Shown one piece after another: positions 1 to 11,287 of a DNA stretch of 64,000 nt. Positions within the stretch are counted from its first letter, which is position 1. Every line of letters begins with the position of its first letter. The stretch is from Marsupella aquatica (taxonomy: Eukaryota; Marchantiophyta). The translations under genes and the position numbers were made by a program. The stretch covers positions 8,432,001-8,496,000 of the forward strand of contig OZ316893.1 in assembly GCA_973895155.1 (NCBI GenBank), in the 5' to 3' direction. Below the pieces are notes generated by a model, which did not search any database, had not been told where the DNA came from, and saw only the letters and a list, made by a program, of their open reading frames with translations.

Positions 1-1198
1 AGAACCAAAGTAGTCGCTTCAGCTTTGTCGTGATGTTTATATGAGTGGATGATCGCCAAACTTAGCGAGAAGATGAGAAGCAGTCCGTACGTTATGGTCG
101 AGTTTAGGGTTAGTCGACAGTGAGGGTTAAATATGGGCTAAGGGTGGTGGCCCTGGTACGTTTTTGTAGGTGCTGGAAGACTTTCCGTCTGTACAACTGC
201 CATTGGAATGGGCACTCCAGGTAGTACCTAGGCTGAAACCCAGATCATTCTCGATTGCATCTTCACTCCGTGCCCACGCCAATCAGGCACATATTACTGT
301 TGCTGTTGTGAAATGGTTGACAAAGTTTCAGCGCCAGCGACACGGTTTATGTTCGACCTGGTTATCTGAGCTAGATCCCAGTTCAGGTCTGTATGCTACT
401 CTTTCGCAGAAAACTAATCGTTGTGAAATGTACAATGAGAACCTGATTTGGCTTACATGATAAGAGTTGGAGACTGCCGTCAGGACTTTTGGAAATTTGA
501 TATTATTGTGGGTTGTGTGCTCAAACTTCTGTCTCACATGATCCCCGGGGCTTTTATGTGCTTCCCCAGATTTTCCGGATTATAAGAGGGGCTTGAATAT
601 GGTCATACATTTTTGAACTGAGACACAAGGAATGCTTATATTGATCCAGGTCAATGCATGTGCAGGTGAGGTACTTGTGCCGGTTTGGATTACTCGAGGG
701 GCACTGAAACTCCCTTCTCCTTCTGTACCTCTTATTCTAGTAGGACCAGGAACTGGCTGTGCACCATTCCGATCATTTGTGGAAGACAGGATGCTTGTGT
801 CAGCAAGCAATCCGGTTGCGCCAATATTGTTCTTCTTTGGATGTCGAAAAGAAGCGAAAGACTTCCTCTACAAAGATTACTGGCAATCTTGTTCTCAAGC
901 TAAAGGGGTTTTGTCACCCGATTTGGGAGGAGGTTTGATTGTGGCCTTTTCAAGAGACCAATCACAAAAGGTGTACGTCCAGCACAAAATTCGAGATCAT
1001 AAGAAATTTGTATGGGGCCTGCTGCAGGCTGGAGCTTCCATATTCATCTCTGGCTCAGCAAACAAGATGCCTGCGCAGGTAACCTCGACATTTGAGGAAA
1101 TTATAGTCGGTGAAACTGGAATGACACGAGAATCTGCAATGCGACAAGTGAAGGAGTTCGAAAGACTGGGTAGGTTCAATGTGGAGGCTTGGTCATAG
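1..1198 (+). CDS. ATR3: NADPH-dependent diflavin oxidoreductase 1 (ATR3/NDOR1/Tah18 type), 3' part
   Basis: This is the C-terminal part of the FMN/FAD reductase that passes electrons from NADPH to the Dre2/anamorsin protein in cytosolic Fe-S cluster assembly. Two exons are visible. Exon 170-386 follows a TTTTTGTAG acceptor and encodes the FAD-binding stretch (LEDFPSVQLP, then RSFSIASS, the RxYSxxS-like FAD motif, then GLCSTWL). Exon 666-1198 joins it in phase 1 (GEVLVPVW) and encodes the NADPH-binding half: LILVGPGTGCAPFRSF, FFGCR, and SGSANKMP. The protein ends RFNVEAWS before TAG at 1196-1198; the terminal aromatic region is where this family closes the FAD site. About 249 of the usual roughly 600 residues are present. 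Bases 1-169 look like intron, and the 5' exons lie left of the window. The family call is firm; ordinary cytochrome P450 reductase is less likely because the motifs match ATR3 more closely. Confidence 0.93.
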
Positions 1199-1328
1199 TG
1201 GCCGTCAGTGGCACACCTTCACCTCATTCTTTAAGTCTACTAGAGGCTTTACATTCTTATGCCCATCTGCAGGCATCGGTTTTGTATAATATCATTTTTG
1301 GTAGTCCGGCCAGTTGCACCCAGTTTAA

Positions 1329-1478
1329 CTGCTTTATCGCGGTACCTTCGAATTGTCAGCTGGAAGGAAGAAAGGCTTTCACAGGATGGTCCTGAAAATA
1401 CATCTGCTTTATCGCGGTACCTTCGAATTGTCAGCTGGAAGGAACAAGGCCTTCACGGGATGGTCCTGAAAATACAAT
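1329..1478. repeat. 75-bp tandem duplication in presumed 3' UTR
   Basis: Two adjacent copies start at 1329 and 1404 with CTGCTTTATCGCGGTACC. They differ at only a few bases (for example AAGAAAGGCTTTCACAG versus AACAAGGCCTTCACGG). They lie 130 bp after the stop codon of the diflavin reductase, so they are probably transcribed. Confidence 0.85.
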
Positions 1479-3189
1479 CCCCCTCTCATCCCCAACACCC
1501 AAAGAGCTTTTCTGCAAGAATGTTTTCTTGTCCTGTCCGAATAATTGTAGCCCTCCTGAAGGCATGGGGGATATCCATTTTTTCGCCTTTAGAAGAGGTG
1601 AGAACGGTCCACAGAATCGACAAGTCTCATGGTGATGGTTTCTCACCTTCAATTGATTATATTACTCACCTCAAATTATGAGTGAGTTTGAGTCTCATGC
1701 ATTTGTGGTACTGTTTGTTTTTGGAAGCTTCTTCTCGGTAATTTTCTCGGAGTGGCCTGTGATAGCACGGCTAAGTCCTAATAAAAGTAAGCAACGCCCT
1801 GGTACTTAAGTCGATGATTGACAATGGTTCTACTCAACGGGAAATGTTACTTTTATCGTGACTGGTTTTGGATGAGTTTTTTTGTGTCCATATGTCACTG
1901 GGACCTTTGCTTAATCTATCAAGCTATATCTTGTCCCTGGAGTGGGAGTGAGCCTTTTGTCTGGGGGCTGGTCATTTGATTGTGGACGCGGTGACGTAGA
2001 CATCACCAGAAACTTGTGAATACCCCTTTTCATAGTTTTACTAGTTTGCTTGGGATAGGTTCAAACCTTGAATCCTCCTTGTGATCCTATGCACCTGATG
2101 CACCTTATGTCGGGATTGAATCCCATACCAGCTTGTAGCTCTTTGCCAGTAATATTGTTAAGATCTTTCTTTTTTGTATTCTACTCTTTATTGGGCCTAG
2201 ATTTAGATAGAGTTTTCTGTGAAAATGCCTATTTTGAAAGACATCTCCGTTGTGATTGGGTCTGGATGAAACTCGCATCCAAAGTGGCAACCACCTATAT
2301 TAACCAATACCTTACAACCAGATCTCTGAAGGCTACTGTTAATCTGTAGATCACACTGGAATCACCCTCCCCCTCCTGTGGAGACAGCACAACAGGCAGC
2401 CATGCCCTAGAACTCGGGATTGGACAGGCATTTGTAATTGGCCAATTGGAGCCAAAGCATTTGCTGCAAATTGTTAACAAATGGGGAGACTGCCTCCAAA
2501 CTGCGTCAAGAGGGGATCACGAGATTTTTGAGATGTTCACATTTAGTAATGTACCCAATCTGCCCTATGGTGATTTTTTACCAGGCCAAGTGTAACCATG
2601 GAGATGGTTTAGGAAAGGGGAACTGGCACCCAAGTATAGGGAGAGTTAATACTTGTGTAGCATTGTAGAAGTTGCGATTCATGATGAATATCATGCCTCC
2701 TTGCCTGAGTTTCCCAGCTGCCCAAGTGTTTGGTTGAATTTTCTAAGGTTGACACCAAAATGCTACTTGTGTATCCACTTGTGTGGTAAAAAGATATGTG
2801 TGCACCTAGTGGGATTCAACCCCTGTGACCTGTGCCTTCCCACAAAAATAATCTCCCACTCGAGGTACTGTTTGGAGTGACCAACTCCAACTATTACTGG
2901 TACCTAAAAAGCAATTTTCTGTTCACATGGGCTTGAGCGGCTGTCCACTGTTATGGACATGTTAGCAGCATTACCTCATTTGATATTGGGGTTTGTCTAA
3001 AATGGTTTTTCAAGCCGTGGGGACCAAACTACCAATCAATCAAATCCTTAGTCATCAACTGCCATCCAATTTTGCCACCATCTTTATGCGCAAGATTGAA
3101 TTGGTACAAGACGGATTCGAAGACTTTTGACCCCTTATTAACTGAACCCCCTTTTGAGTACCTTTGTGACAGCTTAATTTGCCCCAATG

Positions 3190-3580
3190 AGCAACAAATG
3201 GTCACTTTTGTGAATGGTGCTTAGCTTTTGCGGAGGATGCCCTGAGAAATTTGGGCATGAGTTGCAAATTACTGCTTTTGTCAAAAACTTTCTGAGTCCT
3301 TTGGGCATGAGCAACAATTTACCAATGGGTGAATTAATTAGAGCCTGTTGCAAACCACGAGGAGCATTTACCAGTCAAATTTTAGTCAAAGTATAAAAGG
3401 TGCTACCTCAGTCTTTTTAGACATTCTATGCTAGTCCATCCAAAGGTCACGTTTCAGTCGACTGTAAAAGGTAATTACCAAAAAGTTTAGGACACTATAT
3501 CAGTCCATCCAAACTTTGGAAATCCATCCCAGTTTCAGAGCAAACCCTTGGTCCGTCTGGGCTTTATTTCCAGGGCATTA
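3190..3580. repeat. Dispersed repeat, copy 1 (partner near 62.7-62.9 kb)
   Basis: The block has the ordered words CACTTTTGTGAA, GCCCTGAG, TTGGGCATGAGCAACAATTTACC, GAGCCTGTT, a CAGTCCATCC stretch and TCTGGGCTTTATTTCC. The same words occur in the same order and orientation at about 62655-62930. It looks like part of a non-coding transposable element; no end was identified. Confidence 0.6.
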
Positions 3581-3729
3581 AGTATACTTTGAAGTCATGT
3601 TTTACAGGGTACTGTGGGTCAAATCCGGCCATAAAGAGAGCCAACCCAATTTTTAAAGTGCTATTATTGCCCATTATGATGTGGTAACAGGAACTGAATA
3701 CGCAGGTTTGGCACAGGCATATTGGGGGT

Positions 3730-3920
3730 CTCGACCCGGTCAAACCATCGTCATCAACCGGTCCCGACCTGGCTGACCCTGACCTCGGCCTTCCCTGGCC
3801 CTGACCTTTCCCGGTCCCCCACCATTTTTGACCCGGCCTGGCCCGACCCCGACCCCACCCAGTCCTCCCACCCACCCAACCCGGCTCCTACCCTGACACT
3901 GACCCCGCCCGATCGCAACC
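3730..3920. repeat. GACCC/GACCCC-rich low-complexity tract
   Basis: The + strand is very C-rich with many irregular repeats of GACC, CCGACC and CTGACC, in sharp contrast to the AT-rich flanks. The period is too irregular for a clean microsatellite. Frames through it (Pro/Asp/Thr-rich on +, Gly/Arg-rich on -) are composition effects. Confidence 0.6.
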
Positions 3921-4971
3921 CTAAACCAAGGGACCGGCTCACTAGACTGGGGAGTCCGGGAGAATCTCGGGAATGGCTGGGGAATCAGTTGGAATTTACA
4001 TCAAATTGTCTGTTTTGGGGTCGTCCTTTTATGGGTTTACGTGCCCGGCAAGACATCAAGTTGTCCATCAGGTTAAATCTGGCGGAATACACATAAAGGC
4101 TAAAGTGACTAATATAGTATATTACTAGTAAAAAGCAAAGGAGAATCTTGATAATGAGTTTATCCAAATCATGTCAAAGAAATCAATATTATTAGTAGTG
4201 AAAGCAATGGAGAATCTTCATGATGAGTTATCCAAATCTTGCCCATGCGTTCTTTCTCCAATAATGCCCTCTGATAGGAAACTCACCAAGGGAATTAAGT
4301 ATACAGTAAAGTACTATTTTGAGGGCATTATACAATGCCCACAATATGAGAGCTTTAAGCTCAAGTTTTGAATGGTTAATATTGCCCTCTAATGCTCCCA
4401 AAATAGGACCTTATTACACTTAAAAACCTAAGAGATTTTAGCTTTTTTTAAACTTTACTAAAATTAAAGAAGAATCTTAACTAAAGAGGGTGGGCATTAT
4501 GAATAGGATAATGCCTTGGTTAGAGGGCATTATTCGCATAATGGAAGTAACTAGGACATTAATGTGCGTAAAAACTTGAGTGATTTTTCAATAACAAACA
4601 AGAAAAAATGAATCTCTGAATAGAAAATCCAAGCCAAAGGGCCTGCAATTGGCCAAAGGCATGAAAGAAGTTAAAAACAAATCTAGTGATTTTGATAGAT
4701 GTTATTTTATTTAGTAACACTATATTTGTGTTTTATCTTTCCTATTTTTGTGATAGTTCACATAATGTCCTCCTCAAAAGAAGAGAGGATGTATGGGAAA
4801 TTTATGCACTTAAAAATATGAAGAGAACAAAAATCTTTACGCTCCTAGAATGCCCCGTTGAATAGAAAAAAGGACATTAAGCTTAGGAAGCGCATTATGT
4901 ACTAAATAAAACATCATTACATTACACTAACACCTAAAATACTGTCCAGCAGTAAAAGAGCCCGGGCTGTC

Positions 4972-5103
4972 ATGGAAAGATGTGGGAGAGAACGAAGGCT
5001 GATAATGGAAAGATGTGGGAGAGAACGAAGGCTGATAATGGAAAGATGTGGGAAAGAACGAAGGCTGATAATGGAAAGATGTGGGAGAGAACGAAGTTCG
5101 GAA
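4972..5103. repeat. 33-bp minisatellite, four copies
   Basis: Units start at 4972, 5005, 5038 and 5071; each reads ATGGAAAGATGTGGGAGAG followed by AACGAAGGCTGATA, and the last unit diverges at its end. Because 33 is divisible by three, one + frame repeats the 11-residue word MERCGRERRLI and the - frames stay open. I do not think it is a gene. A purine tract of AGAAG repeats follows at about 5121-5153. Confidence 0.9.
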
Positions 5104-5265
5104 AGATACACACTCCGTCATGAAAGAAGAGAAGAGAAGAGAAGAGAAGAGAACTCTTTTCTGCGTTCGCTTCACACATCAGATTGTTATGATTGACACA
5201 TTCACACGGGACATTTTTTTAGTCGGAGCTCTGCAGTCTGCATTCCGCATTTCTATTCCGCTGCT

Positions 5266-5605
5266 CCACCATAGTCATTCCCTCCATTCCTCCATTCGCT
5301 CGCCTTTCCTCCAATTCACAATCAATGCTCGACCAGCGCGAACTTCGATGCTGCGAACTCCGCTGCTTCCGAACTCCTCCACCATAGTCGTTCCTTCGCT
5401 CCTCGTCCTTCTTCCAATTCACCATCAATGCTCGACCTCCGCGAACTTCGATGCTGCGAACTCTGCTGCCGCTGCTGCGAACTCCGCTGCTGCCTGCTTC
5501 CTCACTCCTCCACCATAGTCGTCCCTTCGCTCCTCGGACCTCGTCCTTCCTCCAATTCACCATCAATGCTCGCCTAGCGCCAACTTCGATGCTGCGAATT
5601 CGGCT
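5266..5605. repeat. Three-copy 113-131 bp tandem repeat
   Basis: CCACCATAGTCNTTCC marks unit starts at 5266, 5379 and 5510. Each unit continues with a TTCGCTCCTCGTCC-like stretch, CCAATTCACCATCAATGCTCG and GCGAACTTCGATGCTGCGAA. Between units 2 and 3 there is extra GCTGCTGCGAACTCC material. Frames on both strands (for example the 130-codon - frame at 5219-5611) simply run through the repeat. Confidence 0.8.
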
Positions 5606-7259
5606 CATCATTGGTCATCATCTGTAACACCGTTGTCGGCATCGGAGTTGTGGACCGGTTCCATAGTTCCGTTCCTCGGAGCTCTGCGCTGTCTGCGGTC
5701 GTGGTTGCTGTTGTAGTTGAACTGCTGTTTGTTTCTGCGATCGAGCTGCACGTTTGGATTGCTCACGGCGTCGACCGGGGATGGGAGAATGATGATGATG
5801 ATCATCATCATCATGGTTTGGAAATGCGGCGCGAGGAACGACTCCGATAGTCCGATGCGTGAGTGAGGGAGGGATCGAGTGATGATTCAGGTCTGTAGTA
5901 GCTGCCTGCTGCCTGTCCGATACATCATTAAATGAATCATTAGTCGTTAGCGGTAGTCTCGTCACTCACTCGTAGCGACCACCGCTCCTTGCCTCCTTTT
6001 TTCCTTCCTTTCGTCTGAGACTCTGAGTCCTTCCGTAATGATGATCAGGTCGCTCGCTTCGTGATAATTTTGTCAATCGCTGGGCAATCGGGCGTCGTGT
6101 CATTTTGTTCTCTGGTTGTTCTCATGTTCTTCGCTGCGTTGTTCTCGTCCCTCGAACATTTTCTAGTATCTCCATTTTTCATGAAACGCGGGTCCGCTGC
6201 GTAAGAGGTGCTTTGTGTTTCGTTCTGCCCTCGGATATTGTTTACTCTCTGCTTATTTTATGAAACACTCTTCTACTTTTGAGAAGACTCTTCTGGAGAA
6301 AGTCTATGGTATCTGCGATTTCTAAAGCATAACCTCCTTTCACTGATGAAGCACCAGTAACGCAGTGCTTTGTAATCCCCCACTCGCGGCAGTAAGTTGT
6401 AGCTGTCATTGACTCGTGACCCACTCACTGCGGAACAACTATACTCAGTTCTGTTTGCATGCAAGGCAGCTGCAGACATAGGTCAGGCTGCGGGCATAGC
6501 TCTGGCTGTGTACGTAGTTTAGTCCGCATTATTATTCCGAGAGTTAATTTGAGCTGGACTGTTGAATGAACTGAGTCTCGCACGCACAAGCAGTGAGTGA
6601 GTGGCACAGAGTGTCTTACTTTTTTGCGTGGCACGGACTTGCCGTCACTCTGTCAATTTTGTTCGAGCTGGGAAAATGAGCACGGTATGTAGGTATAACT
6701 TTTCCTGCTTAGCTGCTCTCACATCCGCCGTAGCACGGTATGGCTCCACTACAAGCTGGCTGGCTGGCTCTTCTTTCTTCGTTTGAGTTCGAAAGTTTTA
6801 GGAAATTTCCTTCCTGTCCTTCGAAAGTGAGTGGAGAAACCCGTGTTCCCACCGTGTGGACTTCATCTCACATGTCACTTGCATGATCACTCCAAGAATC
6901 AGAGTATTTTAATTGGATACGTTTAGGGGACAAGATGTATAGCTTTCAGGATATCTATCTGTCTGCCATGTCTTTCATAAGTCTTGGAGCTGCTGTCTAC
7001 GACTTTGTTCGAACCCGGATTAGCCCCCCGGCCCAAGAACAGGTTAGCACTAGTCATTTTGCCTTGAATAAGTCCAAAGAAGGGCACTCTTGATCGCTGA
7101 AGATTTTGTCTCCATGAGGAAATTTGCTGCATCTTACGTAGACAGGACGGTGTTCCTCTCCATCACTCTTGAAGTGCGGCACAGACAACCATAGAGCAGA
7201 CTAATAAACACTAATACAACTACGAATCTTTTGTTATGCCTGATCAGGTTGTACTTACC
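5606..7259. promoter_or_regulatory. Presumed upstream and 5' UTR region of the B3 gene
   Basis: No coding exon was recognised. The stretch is richer in CpG than the DNA around it and includes a pyrimidine-rich run at about 5985-6035 and the ATG/CAT palindrome. The first coding exon is preceded by an AG acceptor at 7246-7247, so a 5' UTR intron and a non-coding first exon probably lie here. No TATA box or start site can be assigned with confidence. Confidence 0.35.
5789..5814. repeat. 26-bp perfect palindrome of ATG/CAT triplets
   Basis: Four ATG-type triplets run into GATC at the centre and then mirror as CAT triplets. Every base pairs with its mirror across 26 bp, and the symmetry stops exactly at 5788 and 5815. 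It lies in a GC-rich stretch upstream of the B3 gene. Confidence 0.9.
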
Positions 7260-10200
7260 ATGGATACGCTGGAGCTAGTGCCTATGAAAGGCACGCAATT
7301 ACAGCGCGTGGAAGATTTCGATGCTTCCAAGTTCCACATCAAGGTCTGGTTCCATTTTGCATGATTGCAAAACCCTCTCCCCTCCCTACTTGAAAGCCAC
7401 AAAGGCGATGTGAGCAAGGAAGAGCATTCTTCGGGTCGCACTTAGATAGTTTGTTTGTTTTAAATGTGTGCCTCACCCTTCACTCGTTCGTCTGTTACTG
7501 CCTGCCTTAGCGAAGCTCTCACCTGAAACTAACACAAACCTCCTGCTATCCAGGAATTGCGCATTAAAGATTTACACAAAAATCTTTGTAAGAAATCACC
7601 ATATTTTCACGTTAGACTTGTAAGTTCTTCTATCTCTCCCTTGTCAGCTTTGAGATTATTTCCGGTTGTTGGGTGTCCTTAGTTGTTGTGCCGTTTAGGT
7701 CACGCCTGGGGCTGTGTCAGTGACCTTCAATAATGGTGATCACTGAGTTTTTGCTTTCAGATACAAAGAGTGGGAAATTTGTTGATGTGGGGAAGATGGG
7801 ATGGGCTCATGAACAAACAGGATTCACACAAGAGGACCTCTGCGGCTGAGCCAGCTGAACCGAATGGCAAGCTGCGTCGATCCAGTCTTGGAACCTCTGA
7901 CGCAGATTATGAATCCTGCGAAGAGGACGGTGTGGCGTCTGTACCACAGGGGTCGACTTTACCCGATCCAAGTGAAGCTCAGAGAGAGTTCTCAGCAGCT
8001 GAGGAGCAGCCCTCCAATCGCACGTCGAAGAGGAAAACACGGTTGCCTGGCAAGTTCCGCCTCGATTCCAATTCCTTTTCAGACTTCCCTGAAAGTTATT
8101 CGCGGTACTATAGACGTAGCACTTCAAAGCCCAAGGTAAAGCACCCTCGTTTGAAAGGAAATCTTGATCCCGTTGAAACTCAGTTCTTCGAAGTTCCCAT
8201 AGAAGCCCATGAAGTAGACTTACCGCAATGTGATACTGCTGCTACTGCCAGCAGTGGGGACCGCATTGATTTAGGTTCTTCCAAAGTTGCTGATTCCTAC
8301 CCTTCTACACCTTCCGAGCGAAAGAAGTCCACCAGACCACTGAAACAAATCTTTCATTCTCCATCGTCCAGCCAAAAACGACACCCAACACCTAAACAAT
8401 CCAGGGTCAGCGTTGATTACTCCGAGGTAGGCCCCCTCCTGCTCGTCATTCATATTTTTAAATTTTGCGCTTTGAGCTCTCCGGCAATTATTACCAGATA
8501 TTTAGACACTGAATTGAAATTTGACTGCTTTCCCTCTTAGAAACGCCATGCAAGTGAGTCTAACATTGCACATGAACTGAATGCAGTGTATGCAAGTCAG
8601 TACCGACACCGAGCCTCATGAAGGGTATTTTTACTACTATGTCGTTTTCGTTGGCATGCGTAGCACTATTTGACAAACTTCCATTTCAGTATCATTTTGA
8701 AAATTCGTGAGAATGCACATGAAGAGTTTATTCACGTTCTAGTTATTGTGAGATGGTTTCGCATTGCCTTCTGATGTTATTCTCGTAACATGCAGTCCGA
8801 GCAAAACTCCTATAACCAGCAGCACGAAATGGAAGCATAGCTCTTCTGATGCCAACCCAAAGGAGATTCTCCCGAATGGAAAGAGGAAACTTGAGAACGG
8901 ATTTAAGGGAAAGACAAGCAGTAGCGGGAGTAAAGGTCCAGAAAGGAAGAGCAAGCCTCTTGAGAGAAAATTGCAACGAACCTACAACGCTCCGAATGGA
9001 AGTACAGAGGAGATATTGCCCGTGAGATGGATGCTTGATTCACCTGATGTCAGTGTGGAGAGGATTCTGTCCACAGAATTGAAGAGAATTCGTGAGAGCA
9101 AACTGGAAGAGAAGAAACGCAGGATTATGGAGAGCAATCTGAAAGAAAAGAAAAGTAAGATTCTCGAGAGCGAATCGAAACGGAGCTATCATGCTCCACA
9201 GGCCAGCACGGAGGGCACCCTTCCCATGGGACGGAAATACCAAACTTCTGATCCCAGTATTGCAAAGAGGACACTCGATAGCAAATCGAAGGACAAGAAA
9301 ATCAGGACTGTTGAGAGCAGAGGGAAAGAAAGGAAGAGCAGGACTCTGGAGGGCGAATCGAAACATGGACACAATGCTCCAAATGCTAGTAGAGAGGACA
9401 CTGTACCCATGAAGTGGAGACTAACCAAAGAGAAGTCGGCCCTTGAGAGAAAATGGAAAGGAAAAAGTAATAGGACTAGTGAGAGTCAATTGAAAGAAAA
9501 GACGAGAACTGTGGATAAGGGATTGTTGAAACTGTGCTATCATGATCGTGATGGCAGCACGGAGAACATTCTGCCCCTGGAGCGGGAACACCGCTATTCT
9601 GATGCGAGCATGGAGGAGATTCTGCCCACTGAAAAAAAAAAAATTCCTGACAGGAAATTGAAAGAAAAGACGAAGCCTGCCGAATTTAAATCGAAGGAAA
9701 AGAAACCCAAGACGAAGCCTGCCGAATCTAAATCGAAGGAAAAGAAACCCAAGACGAAACAGAGCACCGATGGTCCTGACGCCAAAGATGCGAAACCATC
9801 ACGGAGAGTTAGTACTCCAATCAGGAAACTGAAAAGTGGTTATACCTCTGAGGATCGCTCGAGTGACTTGGAGCGAGATACGGATGGTCCCGGGATCAGT
9901 CATCCTACTTTCGCCACTGAGATGAAATATTCCAACGTAGTCAAGTGCTTCTGGATGGTAAGGAATTGCCGGGATAAACACACACTCCTCTTGTTCCTCT
10001 TATTGGAGCTTCTAGTTTTGCACAATCACCGGAACTGATTGTGGTTTTGGCCTTGCAGGGTATTCCAGCAAATTTCAGTACCAGGCATATGCCAAATCAC
10101 GATCAGTTTATAGTTCTTCAAGATGCTGAGGGTCTGAAATGGGAAGCCAACTACCTGGCTAGAAAGAAGGGTCTCAGCGGTGGATGGCGCCGGTTTGCAT

Positions 10201-11287
10201 TGGACCATCATTTGGAGATGGGAGATATTGTCGTATTCGAGTTGGTCAAGCCTCTAAAGTTCCTGGTTTGTAAAACTTTCCAATAACGACCAGGAAAGGT
10301 TACATGTAGATGAGCGGTCCTCGTAGAATTTCAAAGTTTCTATTTGGATGCTAAGAAAATTTATGGAGGGATGCTAGAAATCATTCCTGCCTAGAGCTGT
10401 TGGGCTCATTTATTCTGTACTTAGGAAACAACGCTCTTTTCCCCTACTGTTTGTTCATTAGGCCACTGCGAATTCAGGCAGACAGTCTCACTTCAATCAG
10501 GATTTGTGCTCGTAGATTCTCACCAGAAGTAGCCGCTGCATAACACATTTGCAAAGTTCCAGCTTTCCACACTCGTCTGCCGTACCCTGTCTGAGGCCTT
10601 GACAATTGATCGTGCTCTGATTGACAGGTACATATTACTAAAATATCTGGAGGTGAAAGTCCAACTGCCCCAACTCATCACCCAGTTCGAGAAACTCCGA
10701 AGAAAGTGCTCAAACCTCAGGCTTTCGTTGGCACTAAGAGGTTCTCTTCCTTTGAGTCTGCCCTGTTTTCTAACAGGAAGAGGGTGAACAAAGATGCTGA
10801 AGGCAAGCTTCCCAGCAAGAAGTCCCGTTTGGCTGGTGACGATAAGAAAGATCGAGGAGGTAAAGAGCGGGAATCTGTGGCAATGGCACCAGCAGCAGAA
10901 CCGAATCGCCTGTTTTACCCCGGAGCGTTAAAAAGAAACCGGAAGGTTGCCAGAAAAGCGACTGACCACGATGAGGATCAGGGTGCTCTGCTGACCTTTG
11001 AAGACAGTGAAGGTGAAGAGGCGCTTGAGACTAAGAGAGGGCCGTTAGCCCCCAAATTCAGGCGTCTGAGCAGTACGGAGGATGATAGGAGAGACTCCAA
11101 TGCAGGGATCGATGTACAAGAGTTGCGATTGACTATTTATGAGGAACCTGCAATTGTGTCCAGCTTGGAGCCACAAAAAGCAAAAGCTGAACCTCACTCT
11201 CCCAAACCAGGACCTAAAAAGAAGCTCAGGCGGGTGAGCTATTTTTATTCCACAGATGAGGACCAAGGCAATTCCATTAGTGCGTGA
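7260..11287 (+). CDS. Plant B3-domain DNA-binding protein with a lysine-rich repeat arm
   Basis: A likely nuclear transcription factor. My model joins exons 7260-7343, 7554-7619, 7761-8426, 8541-8587, 8796-9957, 10059-10265 and 10628-11287. All introns are GT-AG, the phases match, and the sum is 2892 nt (963 aa). The start ATG sits in ACCATGG. The B3 domain (about residues 655-750) is split by an intron after VVKCFWM and resumes GIPANFSTRHMP, YLARKKGLSGGWRRFA, GDIVVFELV. The GLSGGW-FA-H-GD-VFELV pattern is that of the plant B3 proteins in the At3g19184/At5g42700 group. Residues about 290-640 form a very basic arm of degenerate repeats around APNGSTEEILP and LKEKKSK. The last exon is acidic/serine-rich with basic patches and no known domain. 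The first two short exons and the 47-nt exon rest on splice logic alone; the rest is secure. DNA target unknown. Confidence 0.85.
8800..9770 (+). repeat. Degenerate ~50-65-codon repeats in the B3 gene, ending in a 42-bp tandem duplication
   Basis: The large exon repeats the pattern [Y/H]NAPNGSTEEILPxxW, then SDxS, then charged K/E/R blocks such as ESxLKEKKSRxxES. Recognisable copies begin near DANPKEILP, YNAPNGSTEEILP, YHAPQASTEGTLP, HNAPNASREDTVP, YHDRDGSTENILP and SDASMEEILP. At about 9670-9760 a nearly exact 42-bp duplication gives two copies of KTKPAEXKSKEKKP. The frame is kept throughout, so the repeat is being selected or tolerated as protein. Confidence 0.75.

Larger units (their letters stand above)
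1199..4930. other. Intergenic DNA after the ATR3-like gene
   Basis: I see no convincing gene here. The start should hold the 3' UTR of the reductase. The rest is moderately AT-rich with short chance reading frames. It contains a 75-bp tandem duplication (1329-1478), one copy of a dispersed repeat (about 3190-3580), a proline-codon-like low-complexity GACCC-rich tract (about 3730-3920), and a cluster of GGGCATTAT/ATAATGCCC words (about 4245-4560). The reading frames over the GACCC tract exist on both strands only because the tract lacks stop codons. Confidence 0.6.

Noticed and set aside
3564-4096. Pro-rich + frame and Gly/Arg-rich - frames over the GACCC tract
   Set aside because: Low-complexity composition without domains or splice support; overlapping frames on both strands.
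5219-5611. 130-codon Arg-rich open frame on the - strand
   Set aside because: It runs through a three-copy tandem repeat; the openness comes from repeat units without stops, and frames on both strands are equally open.
7000-7020. GTTCGAACCC resembling a tRNA B box
   Set aside because: No acceptor-stem or T-stem pairing and no A box at the right distance.
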